Assembly (NCBI GenBank): GCA_036723735.1
Contig: DAIMGT010000004.1
Location: forward strand, 1-64,000
Length of the DNA stretch: 64,000 bases
Direction: 5' to 3'
From: UBA4656 sp002405525
Lineage (GTDB): Bacteria; Pseudomonadota; Gammaproteobacteria; Xanthomonadales; Ahniellaceae
Below, one piece after another: positions 21,931 to 32,278 of this stretch. Each line of letters begins with the position of its first letter. Position 1 is the stretch's first letter. The notes under the pieces are model-generated. The model searched no databases. It was given only the letters and a program-made list of their open reading frames with translations, and was not told the DNA's origin. Position numbers and translations under genes: made by a program.

Positions 21931-23706
21931 ATGGCGCCAGGCGCCGCAGCCCCGGCCGAGGCCGCGCGACCTCAGACGTACGCGCGCCTGTTCGCGCTGC
22001 TCGGCAGCGTGCGTCCGCCGACGGCGGTGCTGGCCGCCGCCGGTGCGTTGCGCCTCGCCGGTGCGGGCGCGTCGCTGGCCTTCCCGCTGCTCACGCAGCG
22101 CCTGGTGGACGCGCTGTCCGCCAGCCAGCCGTACCAGAGCGTCGCCGTGCTGCTGGTCGGCGCACTGCTGGCGGGCACTGCGCTGTCGGTGGCATCGGAG
22201 CTGATCCTCGCCCGCGGTGCGGTCGGCATCGCGGCGCGGCTGCGCGACCGCGTGCTGGCGAAACTGCTGCGCCTGCCGGTCCGCCACTTCGATGAAACCG
22301 ACACCGGTGCGCGCGTCAGCCGCGTGGTCAGCGACTGCGAGGCGCTGTCGCGGCTGGGCACCGAGGAGGCGGTCAGCGCGGTGACCGGGGCAGTCACCCT
22401 GGCGGGCACGGTGGCGGTCCTTTGGTGGCTGGACGGCGCGCTGACCCTGGTGCTGACCGGCAGTGTGGCGGTGGCGTTCGCGCTGTCGGCCCCGGCGATC
22501 ATGCGCATGGAGTCGATTGCCGCCGACCTGCAGGCGCGCAAGGCGCGGCTGGGCGGCATCCTGACCCAGGTGTTTTCCGAGATCCGGCTGGTGAAGTCGT
22601 TCGGCACCGAGCGCGCGGAAGCCGCACGCTGCGCGGCCGAGGTTGGCGACCTCGCGCACCAGCAGTGGCGCATGGCGCGGCTCGGCATCGCGCTGCAGAC
22701 CGTGTCCGGACTGGCGATCGTGGTGGCGCTGGTGGTGATCCTCGTCTACGGCGGCATGCGGGTCGGCCGCGGCGACCTGAGCATGGGCACCTTCACCGCC
22801 TTCGTGCTTTACATCTTCAGCGTCGCGGGTCCCTTCGCACAGATCGGCGGCTTCATCACCGAACTGCAGGCCGCCAAGGGCGCATCGGCCCGGCTCAGCG
22901 ACCTGCTCGATGCCGCCGACGAGGACGCCGGCGGTGGCGCGGCGCTGCCCGGCGGCGATGGCGTGCTGGCCCTGCGCGGGGTGCGCTTCGCCTATCCGGA
23001 CCGCGCGCAGCCGGTGCTGGACGGCTTCGATCTCGATCTGGCGCCGGGAACCACCACCGCGCTGGTCGGGGCCAGCGGCGCGGGCAAGTCCACCGTGATG
23101 GCCCTGATCCTGCGCTTCCACGAGCCCGACGCGGGCGGCGTCTTCTTCGGCGGTCGCGCGGCGGTCGGGCACGCGTTGGCTGCCTGGCGCGCGATGTTCG
23201 GCTACGTGGCGCAGCATGCGCCGATCATGCCGGGCTCGATTCGCGACAACATACGCTACGGCGCGCCGGGCATCGACGATGCGCGCCTGCGCGCGGCGGC
23301 GGCCGCGGCCCGCGCGCTGGAGTTCATCGAGGCCCTGCCGGAGGGCTTCGATACCCGCCTGACGGAACAGGGCGGCAACCTGTCCGGCGGCCAGCGCCAG
23401 CGCATCAACCTGGCGCGGGTGTTCGCCCGCGCCCCGCGCATCGTGCTGCTCGACGAGGCCACCGCCAGCCTCGATGCCGAGACCGAGCATGCGATCCAGC
23501 AGGCCCTGGAACGACTCATGCGCGGGCGCACCAACCTGGTGATCGCGCACCGGCTGTCTACTGTGCTGCGTGCCGACCGCATCTGCATGCTGGAGGGCGG
23601 CCGCATTACCGGCAGCGGGGCCCATGCCGACCTGTATGCGACCCATGCCGGCTACCGGGCCCTGGTCGACCGGCAGTTCAGCGACGGCGAGGGGCCAGGG
23701 TCCTGA
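21931..23706 (+). CDS. MsbA-like ABC exporter (fused permease and ATPase)
   Basis: A 591-residue half-transporter: an N-terminal membrane domain with six helices, then a nucleotide-binding domain with Walker A GASGAGKST (near residue 385), signature NLSGGQRQR, Walker B IVLLDEATAS and the H-loop IAHRLST. It dimerises to export a lipid, drug or peptide; the substrate is not clear. No KdsB/LpxK neighbours are present, so this is probably not the essential MsbA. ATG 21931 is preferred over GTG 21868; a TACACT -10-like hexamer at 21894-21899 lies between the two, which supports the later start. Confidence 0.88.
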   Translation: MAPGAAAPAEAARPQTYARLFALLGSVRPPTAVLAAAGALRLAGAGASLAFPLLTQRLVDALSASQPYQSVAVLLVGALLAGTALSVASELILARGAVGIAARLRDRVLAKLLRLPVRHFDETDTGARVSRVVSDCEALSRLGTEEAVSAVTGAVTLAGTVAVLWWLDGALTLVLTGSVAVAFALSAPAIMRMESIAADLQARKARLGGILTQVFSEIRLVKSFGTERAEAARCAAEVGDLAHQQWRMARLGIALQTVSGLAIVVALVVILVYGGMRVGRGDLSMGTFTAFVLYIFSVAGPFAQIGGFITELQAAKGASARLSDLLDAADEDAGGGAALPGGDGVLALRGVRFAYPDRAQPVLDGFDLDLAPGTTTALVGASGAGKSTVMALILRFHEPDAGGVFFGGRAAVGHALAAWRAMFGYVAQHAPIMPGSIRDNIRYGAPGIDDARLRAAAAAARALEFIEALPEGFDTRLTEQGGNLSGGQRQRINLARVFARAPRIVLLDEATASLDAETEHAIQQALERLMRGRTNLVIAHRLSTVLRADRICMLEGGRITGSGAHADLYATHAGYRALVDRQFSDGEGPGS

Positions 23707-23739
23707 ACCGGATCGCGCCTCCGCGCGCTGCGCGCCTGC

Positions 23740-24330
23740 TCACCGCGGCCAGCGCGCCAGCAGGTCCGCCAGCGCCTTGCCCCGATGGCTCGCCCGGTTC
23801 TTCACCGCCGGCTCGAGCTCGGCCGCCGAGCAATAATGCTCAGGGCTGAGGAAAACCGGGTCGTAGCCGAAGCCGCCGCGACCGCGCGGGGCCTGCAGGA
23901 TGAGACCTTCCCAGCTTCCTTCCGCGATCAGGGGCGCGGGGTCGGCGGCGTACCGCAACAGCACGATCACGCAGTGGAAGCGCGCCGTGCGGCGTTCGTC
24001 CGGCACGCCGTCGAGCTCCGCCAGCAGGCGGGCCATGTTGCGTGCGAAGTCGCCGTGCACGCCGCCGTAGTGGGCGCTGATCAGCCCTGGCGCGCCGTCC
24101 AGCGCATCGACGATCAGGCCCGAATCGTCGGCCAGTGCGGGCAGGCCGCTGGCCCGTGCCGCGTGGCGCGCCTTGATGATGGCATTCTCGACGAAAGTGG
24201 TGCCGGTTTCGGGCGGGTCGTCGATGCCGAGTTCGCGCTGGCCGACCAGCTGCAGGCCGCTGTCGGCCAGCAGGCCGCGGAACTCTGCCAGCTTGCCCGG
24301 ATTGCCGGTCGCCAAGACCAGGCGACGCAT
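23740..24330 (-). CDS. rdgB: XTP/dITP diphosphatase
   Basis: A 196-residue house-cleaning pyrophosphatase that hydrolyses non-canonical purine triphosphates such as dITP and XTP to monophosphates. The diagnostic N-terminus LATGNPGKLAEF, the LADDSGLIVDAL motif and GGFGYDPVF are present. It lies 4 bp downstream of rph on the same strand, the usual rph-rdgB pairing. The full length and all motifs look functional. Confidence 0.96.
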   Translation of the reverse strand: MRRLVLATGNPGKLAEFRGLLADSGLQLVGQRELGIDDPPETGTTFVENAIIKARHAARASGLPALADDSGLIVDALDGAPGLISAHYGGVHGDFARNMARLLAELDGVPDERRTARFHCVIVLLRYAADPAPLIAEGSWEGLILQAPRGRGGFGYDPVFLSPEHYCSAAELEPAVKNRASHRGKALADLLARWPR

Positions 24331-24334
24331 GTGT

Positions 24335-25063
24335 TCAACCGGCCAATGCGGCGCGCTGCGCGGCCAGCAGTTCGGCGATGCCGCGGCGCGCGAGGTCGAG
24401 CAGGGCGTCGACCTCCTCGCGCCGCATCGCGTGGCCTTCGGCCGTGCCCTGCAGTTCGATGAAGCCGAAGCCGTCGTTCATGACCACGTTCATGTCGGTG
24501 TCGCACGCGGAATCCTCGGCGTAGTCGAGGTCCAGAACCGGCATGCCGCGCCACAGACCCACCGACACCGCGGCCACCGCACCGTGGATCGGTTCGCGGG
24601 CGATCGCTCCGCGCCTGCGCAGCACGCCGATGGCGTCGGCCAGCGCCACATAGGCGCCGGTGATGGCCGCAGTGCGGGTGCCGCCGTCTGCCTGCAGCAC
24701 GTCGCAGTCGAGGGTGATGGTGCGCTCGCCCAGCGCCGCGCGGTCGACCACTGCGCGCAGCGCGCGGCCGATCAGGCGCTGGATCTCCTGCGTGCGGCCG
24801 CCCTGCCTGCCGAGCGCCGCCTCGCGCCCGCTGCGGGTGGGGGGGGCGCGCGGCAGCATGCCGTATTCGGCCGTCACCCAGCCCTCGCCCTTGCCGCGCA
24901 GGAAGGGCGGCACCCTGTCTTCGATGCTGGCGGTGCACAGAACGCGGGTGTCGCCGAACGACACCAGCACCGAACCTTCGGCGTGGCGGGTGAATCCGCG
25001 CTGGATGGACACCGGCCGCAGGGCGTCGGCGGCGCGGCCGCTGGGGCGTTGGATGCGGCTCAT
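24335..25063 (-). CDS. rph: Ribonuclease PH
   Basis: A 242-residue phosphorolytic 3'-5' exoribonuclease for tRNA 3' end trimming. Visible motifs include [20 protein letters not shown], the [16 protein letters not shown] phosphate/tRNA-binding segment and DADGG-like [14 protein letters not shown] with the metal-binding [11 protein letters not shown]. The ATG at 25063 yields [18 protein letters not shown] as in relatives. It is divergent from yicC with 233 bp between them, and is followed by rdgB. Confidence 0.96.
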   Translation of the reverse strand: MSRIQRPSGRAADALRPVSIQRGFTRHAEGSVLVSFGDTRVLCTASIEDRVPPFLRGKGEGWVTAEYGMLPRAPPTRSGREAALGRQGGRTQEIQRLIGRALRAVVDRAALGERTITLDCDVLQADGGTRTAAITGAYVALADAIGVLRRRGAIAREPIHGAVAAVSVGLWRGMPVLDLDYAEDSACDTDMNVVMNDGFGFIELQGTAEGHAMRREEVDALLDLARRGIAELLAAQRAALAG

Positions 25064-25296
25064 GGAGGGTAGGAGATGCGGCTGGGCGGGCGAGGGGACC
25101 GCTGGACCAGGTATCGACACCCGCGTTGCGCGCGTGCGTGCCAGCGGCCCGGCGGACGCCCGGATCGTGGAAACACCACGCCTCGCGTCGCGCGCCTTGC
25201 CGGCCGGCCGCACGACGGCCGGTGCGGGCGTGGATCCTTAGATCCGCGGTCACCGAGAGTAACATCCCCGCACAGTCGCCTTCAGGACCCGCGCCC

Positions 25297-26163
25297 ATGA
25301 TCCGCAGCATGACCGCCTTCGCCGCCCGCGAAGCGCAGACCCCGCACGGCGTGCTGGCGTGGGAGCTGCGCTCGGTCAACCACCGCTATCTGGAGATATC
25401 GTTGCGGCTGCCCGACGACCTGCGCGCGCTGGAGCCGCGCCTGCGCGAACGCATCGCGCAGCGCATCGCGCGCGGCAAGGTGGACGTGGCGTTGCGCCTG
25501 CGCGGCGCGCCGGCCGCGGCCGGCGGCCTGAGCCTCGATGCCGCGCTGGCGCGCGACCTGGGGCGGCTCTCGCGCGAACTTGCGGGCCATCTGCCCGACC
25601 TCGCGCCCGGCACCCGGATCGAGGCACTCGCCTGGCCAGGACTCATCGTGGCCCCGGAACGTGACCTCGAGGCGCTCCACGACGCGGCGGCGACGGCTTT
25701 CGAACGGGCGCTGGACGAGTTCGTGGCCGCGCGCGAGCGCGAGGGCGCGCGCCTGTGCCAGTTCCTGCGCGACCGGCTCGATGGCGTCGAGGCGACCGCC
25801 GGCCGGGTTCGGCAATGGTTGCCCGAGATCCGCGGCGCGCTGCGCGCGCGGCTGGAGGCGCGGCTGGCCGACCTCAAGGCGCCGATCGATCCGGGCCGGA
25901 TCGAGCAGGAAGTGGTGCTGGGCCTGACCAAGCTCGACGTGGACGAGGAACTGGATCGGCTGACCAGCCATCTCGCCGAGGCGCGCCGTATCCTGGACCG
26001 CCCTGAGCCCGCCGGCCGGCGGCTCGACTTCCTGCTGCAGGAGTTCAACCGCGAGGCCAACACTCTGGCCTCGAAGTCGGTCGACGCGCGCACCTCGCAG
26101 GCGGGCGTGGACCTGAAGGTGCTGATCGACCAGCTGCGCGAACAGGTGCAGAACATCGAGTGA
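25297..26163 (+). CDS. yicC: YicC family RNase-adaptor-like protein
   Basis: A 288-residue protein of the YicC/YloC family, with MIRSMTAFA at the start, LRSVNHRYLEISLRLPDDLR and the C-terminal hallmark FLLQEFNREANTLASKS. Members have been reported to take part in RNA turnover as endoribonucleases or RNase adaptors. It is transcribed away from rph and precedes gmk, the common gammaproteobacterial order. The intergenic space toward gmk is 162 bp. Confidence 0.93.
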   Translation: MIRSMTAFAAREAQTPHGVLAWELRSVNHRYLEISLRLPDDLRALEPRLRERIAQRIARGKVDVALRLRGAPAAAGGLSLDAALARDLGRLSRELAGHLPDLAPGTRIEALAWPGLIVAPERDLEALHDAAATAFERALDEFVAAREREGARLCQFLRDRLDGVEATAGRVRQWLPEIRGALRARLEARLADLKAPIDPGRIEQEVVLGLTKLDVDEELDRLTSHLAEARRILDRPEPAGRRLDFLLQEFNREANTLASKSVDARTSQAGVDLKVLIDQLREQVQNIE

Positions 26164-26325
26164 GACGGCGAACTTCCAGTGCCCAGAGGCGAATCGGGGC
26201 CAATGCCGGCGGCGCCGGAAACGACCGCACACGGCCATCCGCCGCGGTCGGGTAGAGTGACGGCCGGCAGCGCCCTTCCCGTTCGCCGATGCCCGGCCCC
26301 CGACGCCCGACCAGCCCAACGCCCC

Positions 26326-26940
26326 ATGCCCGGAAGCCTGTTCATCGTCGCCGCGCCCTCCGGGGGCGGCAAGACCTCGCTGGTCAAGGCGCTGCTCGAA
26401 CGCGAGCCGCAGATCGCGCTGTCGGTGTCGTACACCTCGCGCGCGCCGCGGCCGGGCGAGGTGGAGGGTGTGCACTACCATTTCGTCGGCCGCGACATCT
26501 TCGAGGCGATGGTCGCGCGCGGCGAGTTCTTCGAGCATTTCCTGGTCCACGGCGACCTCAAGGGCACGGCGCGCAGTGCGGTCGAGCCGCTGCTGGCCGC
26601 CGGCCGCGACGTGCTGCTGGAGATCGACTGGCAGGGCGCGCGCAAGGTGCGCGAGCAGGTCCCGGGCTGCGTGGGCGTGTTCATCCTGCCGCCCTCGCGG
26701 GCCGAACTGGAGCGTCGCCTGCGCCGCCGGGCGCAGGATTCCGAAGACACCATCCGCCGCCGGCTGGCCAACTCGGTGGAAGAGGTCCGCCATGCCGGCG
26801 AGTTCGACTTCGTGATCGTCAATGACGTGTTCGAGCAGGCGCTGGAGGACCTGCTTGCGATCGTGCGCAGCCAGCGTCTGCGCCACGCCGCCCAGCGCGA
26901 GCGCCTCGGGCCGCTGCTCGCCCAGTTGACCGCACCCTGA
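26326..26940 (+). CDS. gmk: Guanylate kinase
   Basis: A 204-residue enzyme converting GMP to GDP with ATP. The P-loop APSGGGKTSL lies near residue 9 and the GMP-binding region SVSYTSRAPRPGEVEGVHYHF near 40, with the later EIDWQGARKV segment. The length is normal. It is followed after 116 bp by rpoZ and spoT, the classic gmk-rpoZ-spoT block linking guanine nucleotides with the stringent response. Confidence 0.96.
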   Translation: MPGSLFIVAAPSGGGKTSLVKALLEREPQIALSVSYTSRAPRPGEVEGVHYHFVGRDIFEAMVARGEFFEHFLVHGDLKGTARSAVEPLLAAGRDVLLEIDWQGARKVREQVPGCVGVFILPPSRAELERRLRRRAQDSEDTIRRRLANSVEEVRHAGEFDFVIVNDVFEQALEDLLAIVRSQRLRHAAQRERLGPLLAQLTAP

Positions 26941-26979
26941 AGCCCCGCCGGTCGCCGGCCGGGGCGTCCGCGGCCCGGT

Positions 26980-27009
26980 TTGCGTGCCCGCGCCCTGCGC
27001 CGCTACACT
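26980..27009 (+). promoter_or_regulatory. Putative sigma-70 promoter for rpoZ-spoT
   Basis: A -35-like TTGCGT (26980-26985) and a -10-like TACACT (27004-27009) are spaced by 18 bp, about 48 bp before the rpoZ start. The same arrangement (TTGCGC, 18 bp, TAAACT) occurs upstream of rpmE2. This is inference from sequence only. Confidence 0.5.
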
Positions 27010-27056
27010 GGGCGGCCTTTCCAAATTCCTGATTCCCTTCGGGAAACGAGGCAACC

Positions 27057-27353
27057 ATGGCCCGCATCACCGTCGAAGACTGCCTCGAGGTGGTCGACAA
27101 CCGTTTCGATCTCGTGCTGATGGCGACGCAGCGCGCGCGCCAGTTGGCGAACGGCGCCGAGCCGACGCTGGTCGCGCACAACGACAAGCCGACGGTGCTC
27201 GCATTGCGCGAGATCGCGGAAGGCACCGTCAACCACGAGATGATCGCGGAGATCGCCCGGCAGGAGAAGGAAAGAGCGGAGCGCCAGGCCCTCGAGTGGG
27301 CGGCCGCCGAGGTCGTCGACGACGATCTGTCCAAGGGCGGCGACGACCTCTGA
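27057..27353 (+). CDS. rpoZ: RNA polymerase omega subunit
   Basis: A 98-residue subunit that helps assemble RNA polymerase and forms part of a ppGpp-binding site. It starts [20 protein letters not shown], with the conserved [12 protein letters not shown] and [13 protein letters not shown] segments. A GGAAACGAGG ribosome-binding region precedes ATG 27057. It lies directly upstream of spoT in one likely transcript. Confidence 0.96.
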   Translation: MARITVEDCLEVVDNRFDLVLMATQRARQLANGAEPTLVAHNDKPTVLALREIAEGTVNHEMIAEIARQEKERAERQALEWAAAEVVDDDLSKGGDDL

Positions 27354-27409
27354 GCCGCCGGCGCGCTGCGTCGGGTCGGTGACGGCGGCCGCAGGCGCAG
27401 CGTCCGGTC

Positions 27410-29572
27410 GTGGCCGCAGTCAGCCCTCCTCCCGCGGCCGGCCCGGACGGTATCCCCGCCTACGCGCTGGCGCTCGAGCACAAGCTCACGGCCTACCTGC
27501 CGCCGGCTTCGGTGGCGCGGGTCCGCGAGGCCTTCCGCCTGGGCGAAGCCGCGCACGCCGGCCAGACCCGGCGCAGCGGCGAGCCTTACATCACGCATCC
27601 TGTCGCGGTCGCCGGGATTCTCGCCGACCTCCGACTCGACGCGGAGGCGGTGATCGCCGCCATCCTGCACGACACCATCGAGGACACGCAGGTCAACCGT
27701 GCCGACCTCGAGCAGCGTTTCGGCGGTGAGGTCGCCTACCTGGTGGAGGGGGTGACCAAGCTTGACAAGGTGCAGTTCCGCTCGGTGCAGGAGGCCAACG
27801 CCGAGAGCTTCCGCAAGATGCTGCTGGCGATGGCGCGCGACCTGCGCGTGATCCTGATCAAGCTCGCCGACCGGCTGCACAACATGCGCACGCTGGATGC
27901 GATGGCGCGCGCCTCGCGCGAGCGGATCGCCCGCGAGACGCTGGACATCTACGCCCCCATCGCGCAGCGCCTCGGGATGAACGCCTTCAAGGCCGAATTG
28001 CAGGACCTCGGGTTCAGCGCGTTGTATCCGCTGCGGCACCGGGTACTCTCGCAGCGCATCCGACAGACCTACGGCAGCCGCCGCGAGACGGTGGCGCGGA
28101 TCGAGGCGGCGATCGCGGCCAAGCTGGGCCAGATGGGCATCGGAGCGCGTCTGGTCAGCCGCGTGAAGTCGCCGTGGAGCATCTACACGAAGATGCGCGC
28201 CGAGCACAAGAACTTCGCCCAAGTACTCGACGTGGTCGGTGTGCGCGTGGTGGTGCCGGACACCATGCAGTGCTACCTCGCGCTCGGCGCCGTGCATGCG
28301 CTGTACAAGCCGGTGGACGCGCGGTTCAAGGACTTCATCGCCATCCCCAAGGCCAACGGCTACCAGTCGCTGCACACCACCCTGTTCGGTCCCAACGGGA
28401 CGCCGATCGAGGTGCAGATCCGCACCGAGGACATGGACCTGCTCGCCGAGCGCGGCGTGGCCGCGCACTGGGCGTACAAGACCGACGCGGCGCCCGCCAA
28501 CAGCGCGCAGGCGCGCGCCCGCGAGTGGCTCTCGAACCTGCTGGCGCAGCAGTCCGGCACCGCGAACTCGCTGGAGTTCGTCGAGAACCTGAAGGTGGAC
28601 CTGTTCCCGGACGAGGTCTACCTGTTCACCCCCAAAGGCGACATCCTCGCCCTGCCGCGCAACGCGACCGCGCTCGACTTCGCGTACGCGGTGCACACCA
28701 GCATCGGCGATCACGCGGTGGCGGCGCGGGTGGACAAGAGGCTGGTTCCGTTGCGCACTCGTCTGGGCAGCGGCCAGACGGTGGAAGTGATCACCGCGCC
28801 ATCCGCCGTGCCGTCGCCGAACTGGCTGGAGTTCGTGGTCAGCGCCAAGGCGCGGATCGCGATCCGCCAGTACCTCAAGCGACTGCAGCACGAGGACGCG
28901 ATCGAACTCGGCCATCGTATGCTCGACAAGGCGCTCGACGAGATCGACTCCTCGCTGGACGCGATTCCACCGCACGTACTCGACGCCTACCTCGCCGACA
29001 ACCGCCTGCGTCGGCTGGAAGACCTGCTGGCGGAGATCGCGCTCGGCAACCGCATGCCGCAGCAGGCGGCACAGGCGCTGACCCGCGAGCAGGGTGAACT
29101 GGACCTCGGGCGCAAGTCGCGGCGCGGCGAGAAGATCCTGATCACCGGTGCCGAGCGCGGGGTGGTGACCTTCGGCGCCTGCTGCCACCCGATCCCGGGC
29201 GACGAGATCATGGGTTTCCTGTCCGCCGGCAAGGGCGTGGTCGTGCACCGCATGGACTGCCCGAACGTGCCCGAGTTCCGGCGCAATCCCGATCGCTGGG
29301 TGGCGATCGACTGGGACCGCCCGGTGCAGGGCCACTTCCGCTGCGCGCTGAAGATCGTGGTCGACAACAAGCCCGGCGTGCTGGCGACCGTGGCGGCGGC
29401 GATCGCCGAGGCCGGATCGAACATCGAGAACATCGAGTACCAGGAGCGCGACATCCACGCTGCGGCCCTTCTTTTCACCCTCGAGGTGCGCGACCGCACC
29501 CACCTGGCCGAGGTGATGCGACGGGTTCGCCGCTCGGGTGTGGCGCACGCGCTGTCACGCCCGCTCGGGTGA
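27410..29572 (+). CDS. spoT: Bifunctional (p)ppGpp synthetase/hydrolase
   Basis: A 720-residue long RSH protein. The order is an HD hydrolase domain (SGEPYITHP then HDTIEDT near residue 85), a synthetase domain (IAIPKANGYQSLHTT near 310), a TGS domain (DLFPDEVYLFTPKGD near 395), a Cys-containing middle region (GACCHPIPGDEI near 590) and a C-terminal ACT domain (VDNKPGVLATVAAAIAEAG). The intact HDxxED motif and conserved synthetase residues favour a bifunctional SpoT. GTG 27410 is the start, 56 bp after rpoZ. Confidence 0.95.
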   Translation: MAAVSPPPAAGPDGIPAYALALEHKLTAYLPPASVARVREAFRLGEAAHAGQTRRSGEPYITHPVAVAGILADLRLDAEAVIAAILHDTIEDTQVNRADLEQRFGGEVAYLVEGVTKLDKVQFRSVQEANAESFRKMLLAMARDLRVILIKLADRLHNMRTLDAMARASRERIARETLDIYAPIAQRLGMNAFKAELQDLGFSALYPLRHRVLSQRIRQTYGSRRETVARIEAAIAAKLGQMGIGARLVSRVKSPWSIYTKMRAEHKNFAQVLDVVGVRVVVPDTMQCYLALGAVHALYKPVDARFKDFIAIPKANGYQSLHTTLFGPNGTPIEVQIRTEDMDLLAERGVAAHWAYKTDAAPANSAQARAREWLSNLLAQQSGTANSLEFVENLKVDLFPDEVYLFTPKGDILALPRNATALDFAYAVHTSIGDHAVAARVDKRLVPLRTRLGSGQTVEVITAPSAVPSPNWLEFVVSAKARIAIRQYLKRLQHEDAIELGHRMLDKALDEIDSSLDAIPPHVLDAYLADNRLRRLEDLLAEIALGNRMPQQAAQALTREQGELDLGRKSRRGEKILITGAERGVVTFGACCHPIPGDEIMGFLSAGKGVVVHRMDCPNVPEFRRNPDRWVAIDWDRPVQGHFRCALKIVVDNKPGVLATVAAAIAEAGSNIENIEYQERDIHAAALLFTLEVRDRTHLAEVMRRVRRSGVAHALSRPLG

Positions 29573-29610
29573 CGCTCTAGACTGTGCGCCCGACTTCGAA
29601 GGAGCGCCCG

Positions 29611-29994
29611 ATGGCCCGCCACTTCATCCACACTCCTCATGCCCCCGCCGCGATCGGTACCTATTCGCAGGCGGTGCGCGCCGGCGATACCGTCTACCTC
29701 AGCGGCCAGACGCCGCTCGATCCGGCCACCGGGCGCCTGGTCGACGGGCCGATCGAGGCGCAGATTCGCCGCGTGTTCGACAACCTCAAGGCGGTCGCCG
29801 AAGCCAGTGGCGGCGACTTCGGCAAGGTGGTGAAGGTGCACGTGTTCCTGACCGACCTGAGCCACTTCGCCGCCTTGTCGGAAGTGATGCAGGAGTACTT
29901 CCAGCCTCCTTATCCCGCGCGTTCGACGATCGAGGTCAAGGGCCTGCCGCGCGGCGCGCAGGTCGAGATGGACATGATCATGGTCCTCGACTGA
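29611..29994 (+). CDS. ridA: RidA family enamine/imine deaminase
   Basis: A 127-residue protein of the YjgF/YER057c/UK114 family that hydrolyses reactive enamines and imines, such as 2-aminoacrylate from PLP enzymes. It has [10 protein letters not shown], the FDNLKAV segment and the catalytic arginine in YPARSTIEV. It begins at ATG 29611 after an AAGGAG ribosome-binding site and sits between spoT and recG, the common order in this group. Confidence 0.95.
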   Translation: MARHFIHTPHAPAAIGTYSQAVRAGDTVYLSGQTPLDPATGRLVDGPIEAQIRRVFDNLKAVAEASGGDFGKVVKVHVFLTDLSHFAALSEVMQEYFQPPYPARSTIEVKGLPRGAQVEMDMIMVLD

Positions 29995-30025
29995 CGCAGT
30001 CGCGGCGCACGCAGGCGCCGGCGCG

Positions 30026-32125
30026 ATGGCCACCCGCAACGTAACGTCCGAATCCGAGCAGGACCCTGGCGAGCAGCCCGTCAGCGTGCTGCGCGGGGTC
30101 GGGTCCGCGCTGGCCTCGACCCTGGGCGCGGCCGGGCTGGCGCGCCTGCAGGACCTCTGGTTCCACCTGCCGCTGCGCTACGAGGATCGCACCAGGGTCG
30201 TGCCGATCCGCGATGTCGCGACCGGCATGCGGGTGCAGGTGGAGGGCGTGGTGGACGCCGTCGAGCGCGGTTTCCGTTTCCGACCGCAGTTGAAGGTTGC
30301 ACTGTCCGACGCCAGCGCGGCGACGCTGGCGCTGCGTTTCTTCCACTTCACCCGCGCGCAGGCCGAGCAGCTGGCGCCGGGAACCCGGCTGCGCGCCTAC
30401 GGCGAGGTGCGGGTCGGTCCTCAGGGCCCGGAGATGGTGCATCCGTCCTGGCAGCGGGTGCTGGCCGACACGCCGATCGAGCAGGCATTGACTCCGGGCT
30501 ATCCGCTGGCCGACGGCCTGCAGCAGCGCCGCCTCGCCGGGCTCATCGGTCAGGCCTTGGCCTTGCTGCCGGAAGACGAGCGACTGGAGTGCCTGCCGGC
30601 GACGCTGCGCGCGCGCTACCGGCTCGCTTCGCTGCGCGAGGCGCTCCGCTATGTGCACCGTCCGCCGCCTCGCGCGGACGTCGACGCGCTGCTGGCCGGC
30701 TGCCATCCGGCGCAGCGCCGCCTCGCCTTCGACGAACTGGTCGCGCACAACCTCGGCCTCAAGCGGCTGCGCGCGGCGGTGCGCGCCCGCCGTGGACCCG
30801 CGGTCCCGGCGCCTGGCGGGCGGCGCGATGCGTTCGTCGCCGGCCTGCCCTTCCGACTCACCGGCGCGCAGGCGCGCGCGCTGGCGGAGATCGATCGCGA
30901 CCTCGGCGCAGGTGTGCCGATGCTGCGCCTGGTGCAGGGCGACGTCGGCTCAGGCAAGACCGTGGTCGCCGCGCTGGCCGCGCTGGCGGCGGTGGACGCC
31001 GGCTGGCAGGCGGCCGTGATGGCCCCGACCGAAGTGCTGGCCGAACAGCACCAACGCAACTTCGCGCGCTGGCTGGAGCCGCTCGACGTGCGTGTGGCGT
31101 GGCTGGCCGGCAAGGTCAAGGGACGCGCCAGGCTGGCCGCGCTGGCCGCGGTGGCCGGTGCGGCCGACCTCGTGGTCGGTACGCACGCGCTGATGCAGGA
31201 AAGCGTGGCGTTTCGCCGTCTTGGCCTGGTGGTGATCGACGAGCAGCACCGATTCGGCGTGCACCAGCGCCTCGCGCTGCGCGACAAGGGCGCCAGCGAC
31301 ACCACCCCCCACACCCTGGTGATGACCGCCACCCCGATTCCGCGCACGCTGGCGATGACGGCCTATGCCGACCTCGACGTATCGGTGATCGACGAGCTGC
31401 CGCCCGGGCGCACTCCGGTGCGCACGGTGGTGATCCCGGCCGCGCGACGCGACGAGGTGGTGGCGCGCATCCGGTCGGCCTGCGCCGAGGGCCGGCAGGC
31501 TTACTGGGTGTGCACCCTCATCGAGGAGTCGGACAGGCTGGAGGCGCAGGCCGCCGAGGCGGCCTTCGAGGCGCTGCGCGCGGCGCTGGACGACCTGCGC
31601 GTCGGTTTGGTCCACGGCCGCCTGCGGCCGGCCGAGAAGCAGGCGACGATGGACGCCTTTGCCCGCGGCGAGGTCCAGCTGCTGGTGGCGACCACTGTGA
31701 TCGAGGTCGGCGTCGACGTGCCCAACGCCAGCCTGATGGTGATCGAGAACGCCGAGCGCCTTGGCCTGTCGCAGCTGCACCAACTGCGCGGCCGGGTCGG
31801 GCGCGGCAGCGCGGCCTCGTCGTGCGTACTGCTGTACCAGGGCCCGTTGTCGGAGTCGGCGCGCGCGCGGCTGGAGACCATGCGCGAGACCAGCGACGGA
31901 TTTCGCATCGCGGAGCGCGACCTCGAGCTGCGCGGCCCCGGTGAGGTGCTGGGCACCCGGCAGACCGGCGCGGCCGCGTTCCGGGTCGCCGACCTCACGC
32001 GCGACGCCGGTCTACTGCCCGACGTCAACGCCGCCGCCGACGCCCTGCTGGCCGCCGATCCGGTCGCGGTCGAGCGGCTGGTCCGGCGCTGGGTGGGTGG
32101 CGCCGAGCGCTTCGCCGAGGCTTGA
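30026..32125 (+). CDS. recG: ATP-dependent DNA helicase RecG
   Basis: A 699-residue branch-migration helicase that remodels stalled forks and R-loops. An N-terminal wedge/OB domain (about 1-250) is followed by helicase motifs I (GDVGSGKTVVA near residue 312), Ia (APTEVLAEQH), II (DEQHRFG), III (MTATPIPRTLAM) and VI (QLRGRVGRG). The C-terminal DLELRGPGEVLGTRQ is typical. It starts at ATG 30026 and follows ridA on the same strand. Confidence 0.96.
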   Translation: MATRNVTSESEQDPGEQPVSVLRGVGSALASTLGAAGLARLQDLWFHLPLRYEDRTRVVPIRDVATGMRVQVEGVVDAVERGFRFRPQLKVALSDASAATLALRFFHFTRAQAEQLAPGTRLRAYGEVRVGPQGPEMVHPSWQRVLADTPIEQALTPGYPLADGLQQRRLAGLIGQALALLPEDERLECLPATLRARYRLASLREALRYVHRPPPRADVDALLAGCHPAQRRLAFDELVAHNLGLKRLRAAVRARRGPAVPAPGGRRDAFVAGLPFRLTGAQARALAEIDRDLGAGVPMLRLVQGDVGSGKTVVAALAALAAVDAGWQAAVMAPTEVLAEQHQRNFARWLEPLDVRVAWLAGKVKGRARLAALAAVAGAADLVVGTHALMQESVAFRRLGLVVIDEQHRFGVHQRLALRDKGASDTTPHTLVMTATPIPRTLAMTAYADLDVSVIDELPPGRTPVRTVVIPAARRDEVVARIRSACAEGRQAYWVCTLIEESDRLEAQAAEAAFEALRAALDDLRVGLVHGRLRPAEKQATMDAFARGEVQLLVATTVIEVGVDVPNASLMVIENAERLGLSQLHQLRGRVGRGSAASSCVLLYQGPLSESARARLETMRETSDGFRIAERDLELRGPGEVLGTRQTGAAAFRVADLTRDAGLLPDVNAAADALLAADPVAVERLVRRWVGGAERFAEA

Positions 32126-32278
32126 GCTTTTGCGGAAGACAGCGGCTTCTGCGGCAAGAAAAGGATGGCCCGGGCGCGGTTCATGCACGCGGGCGAAGGG
32201 TTCGCGGTCGATGAGCGATCGGGCACGCGCTGGCGCATACTGCGTGCGCCTGCCACCGGCTCTGCCGTCGTTTCCGAC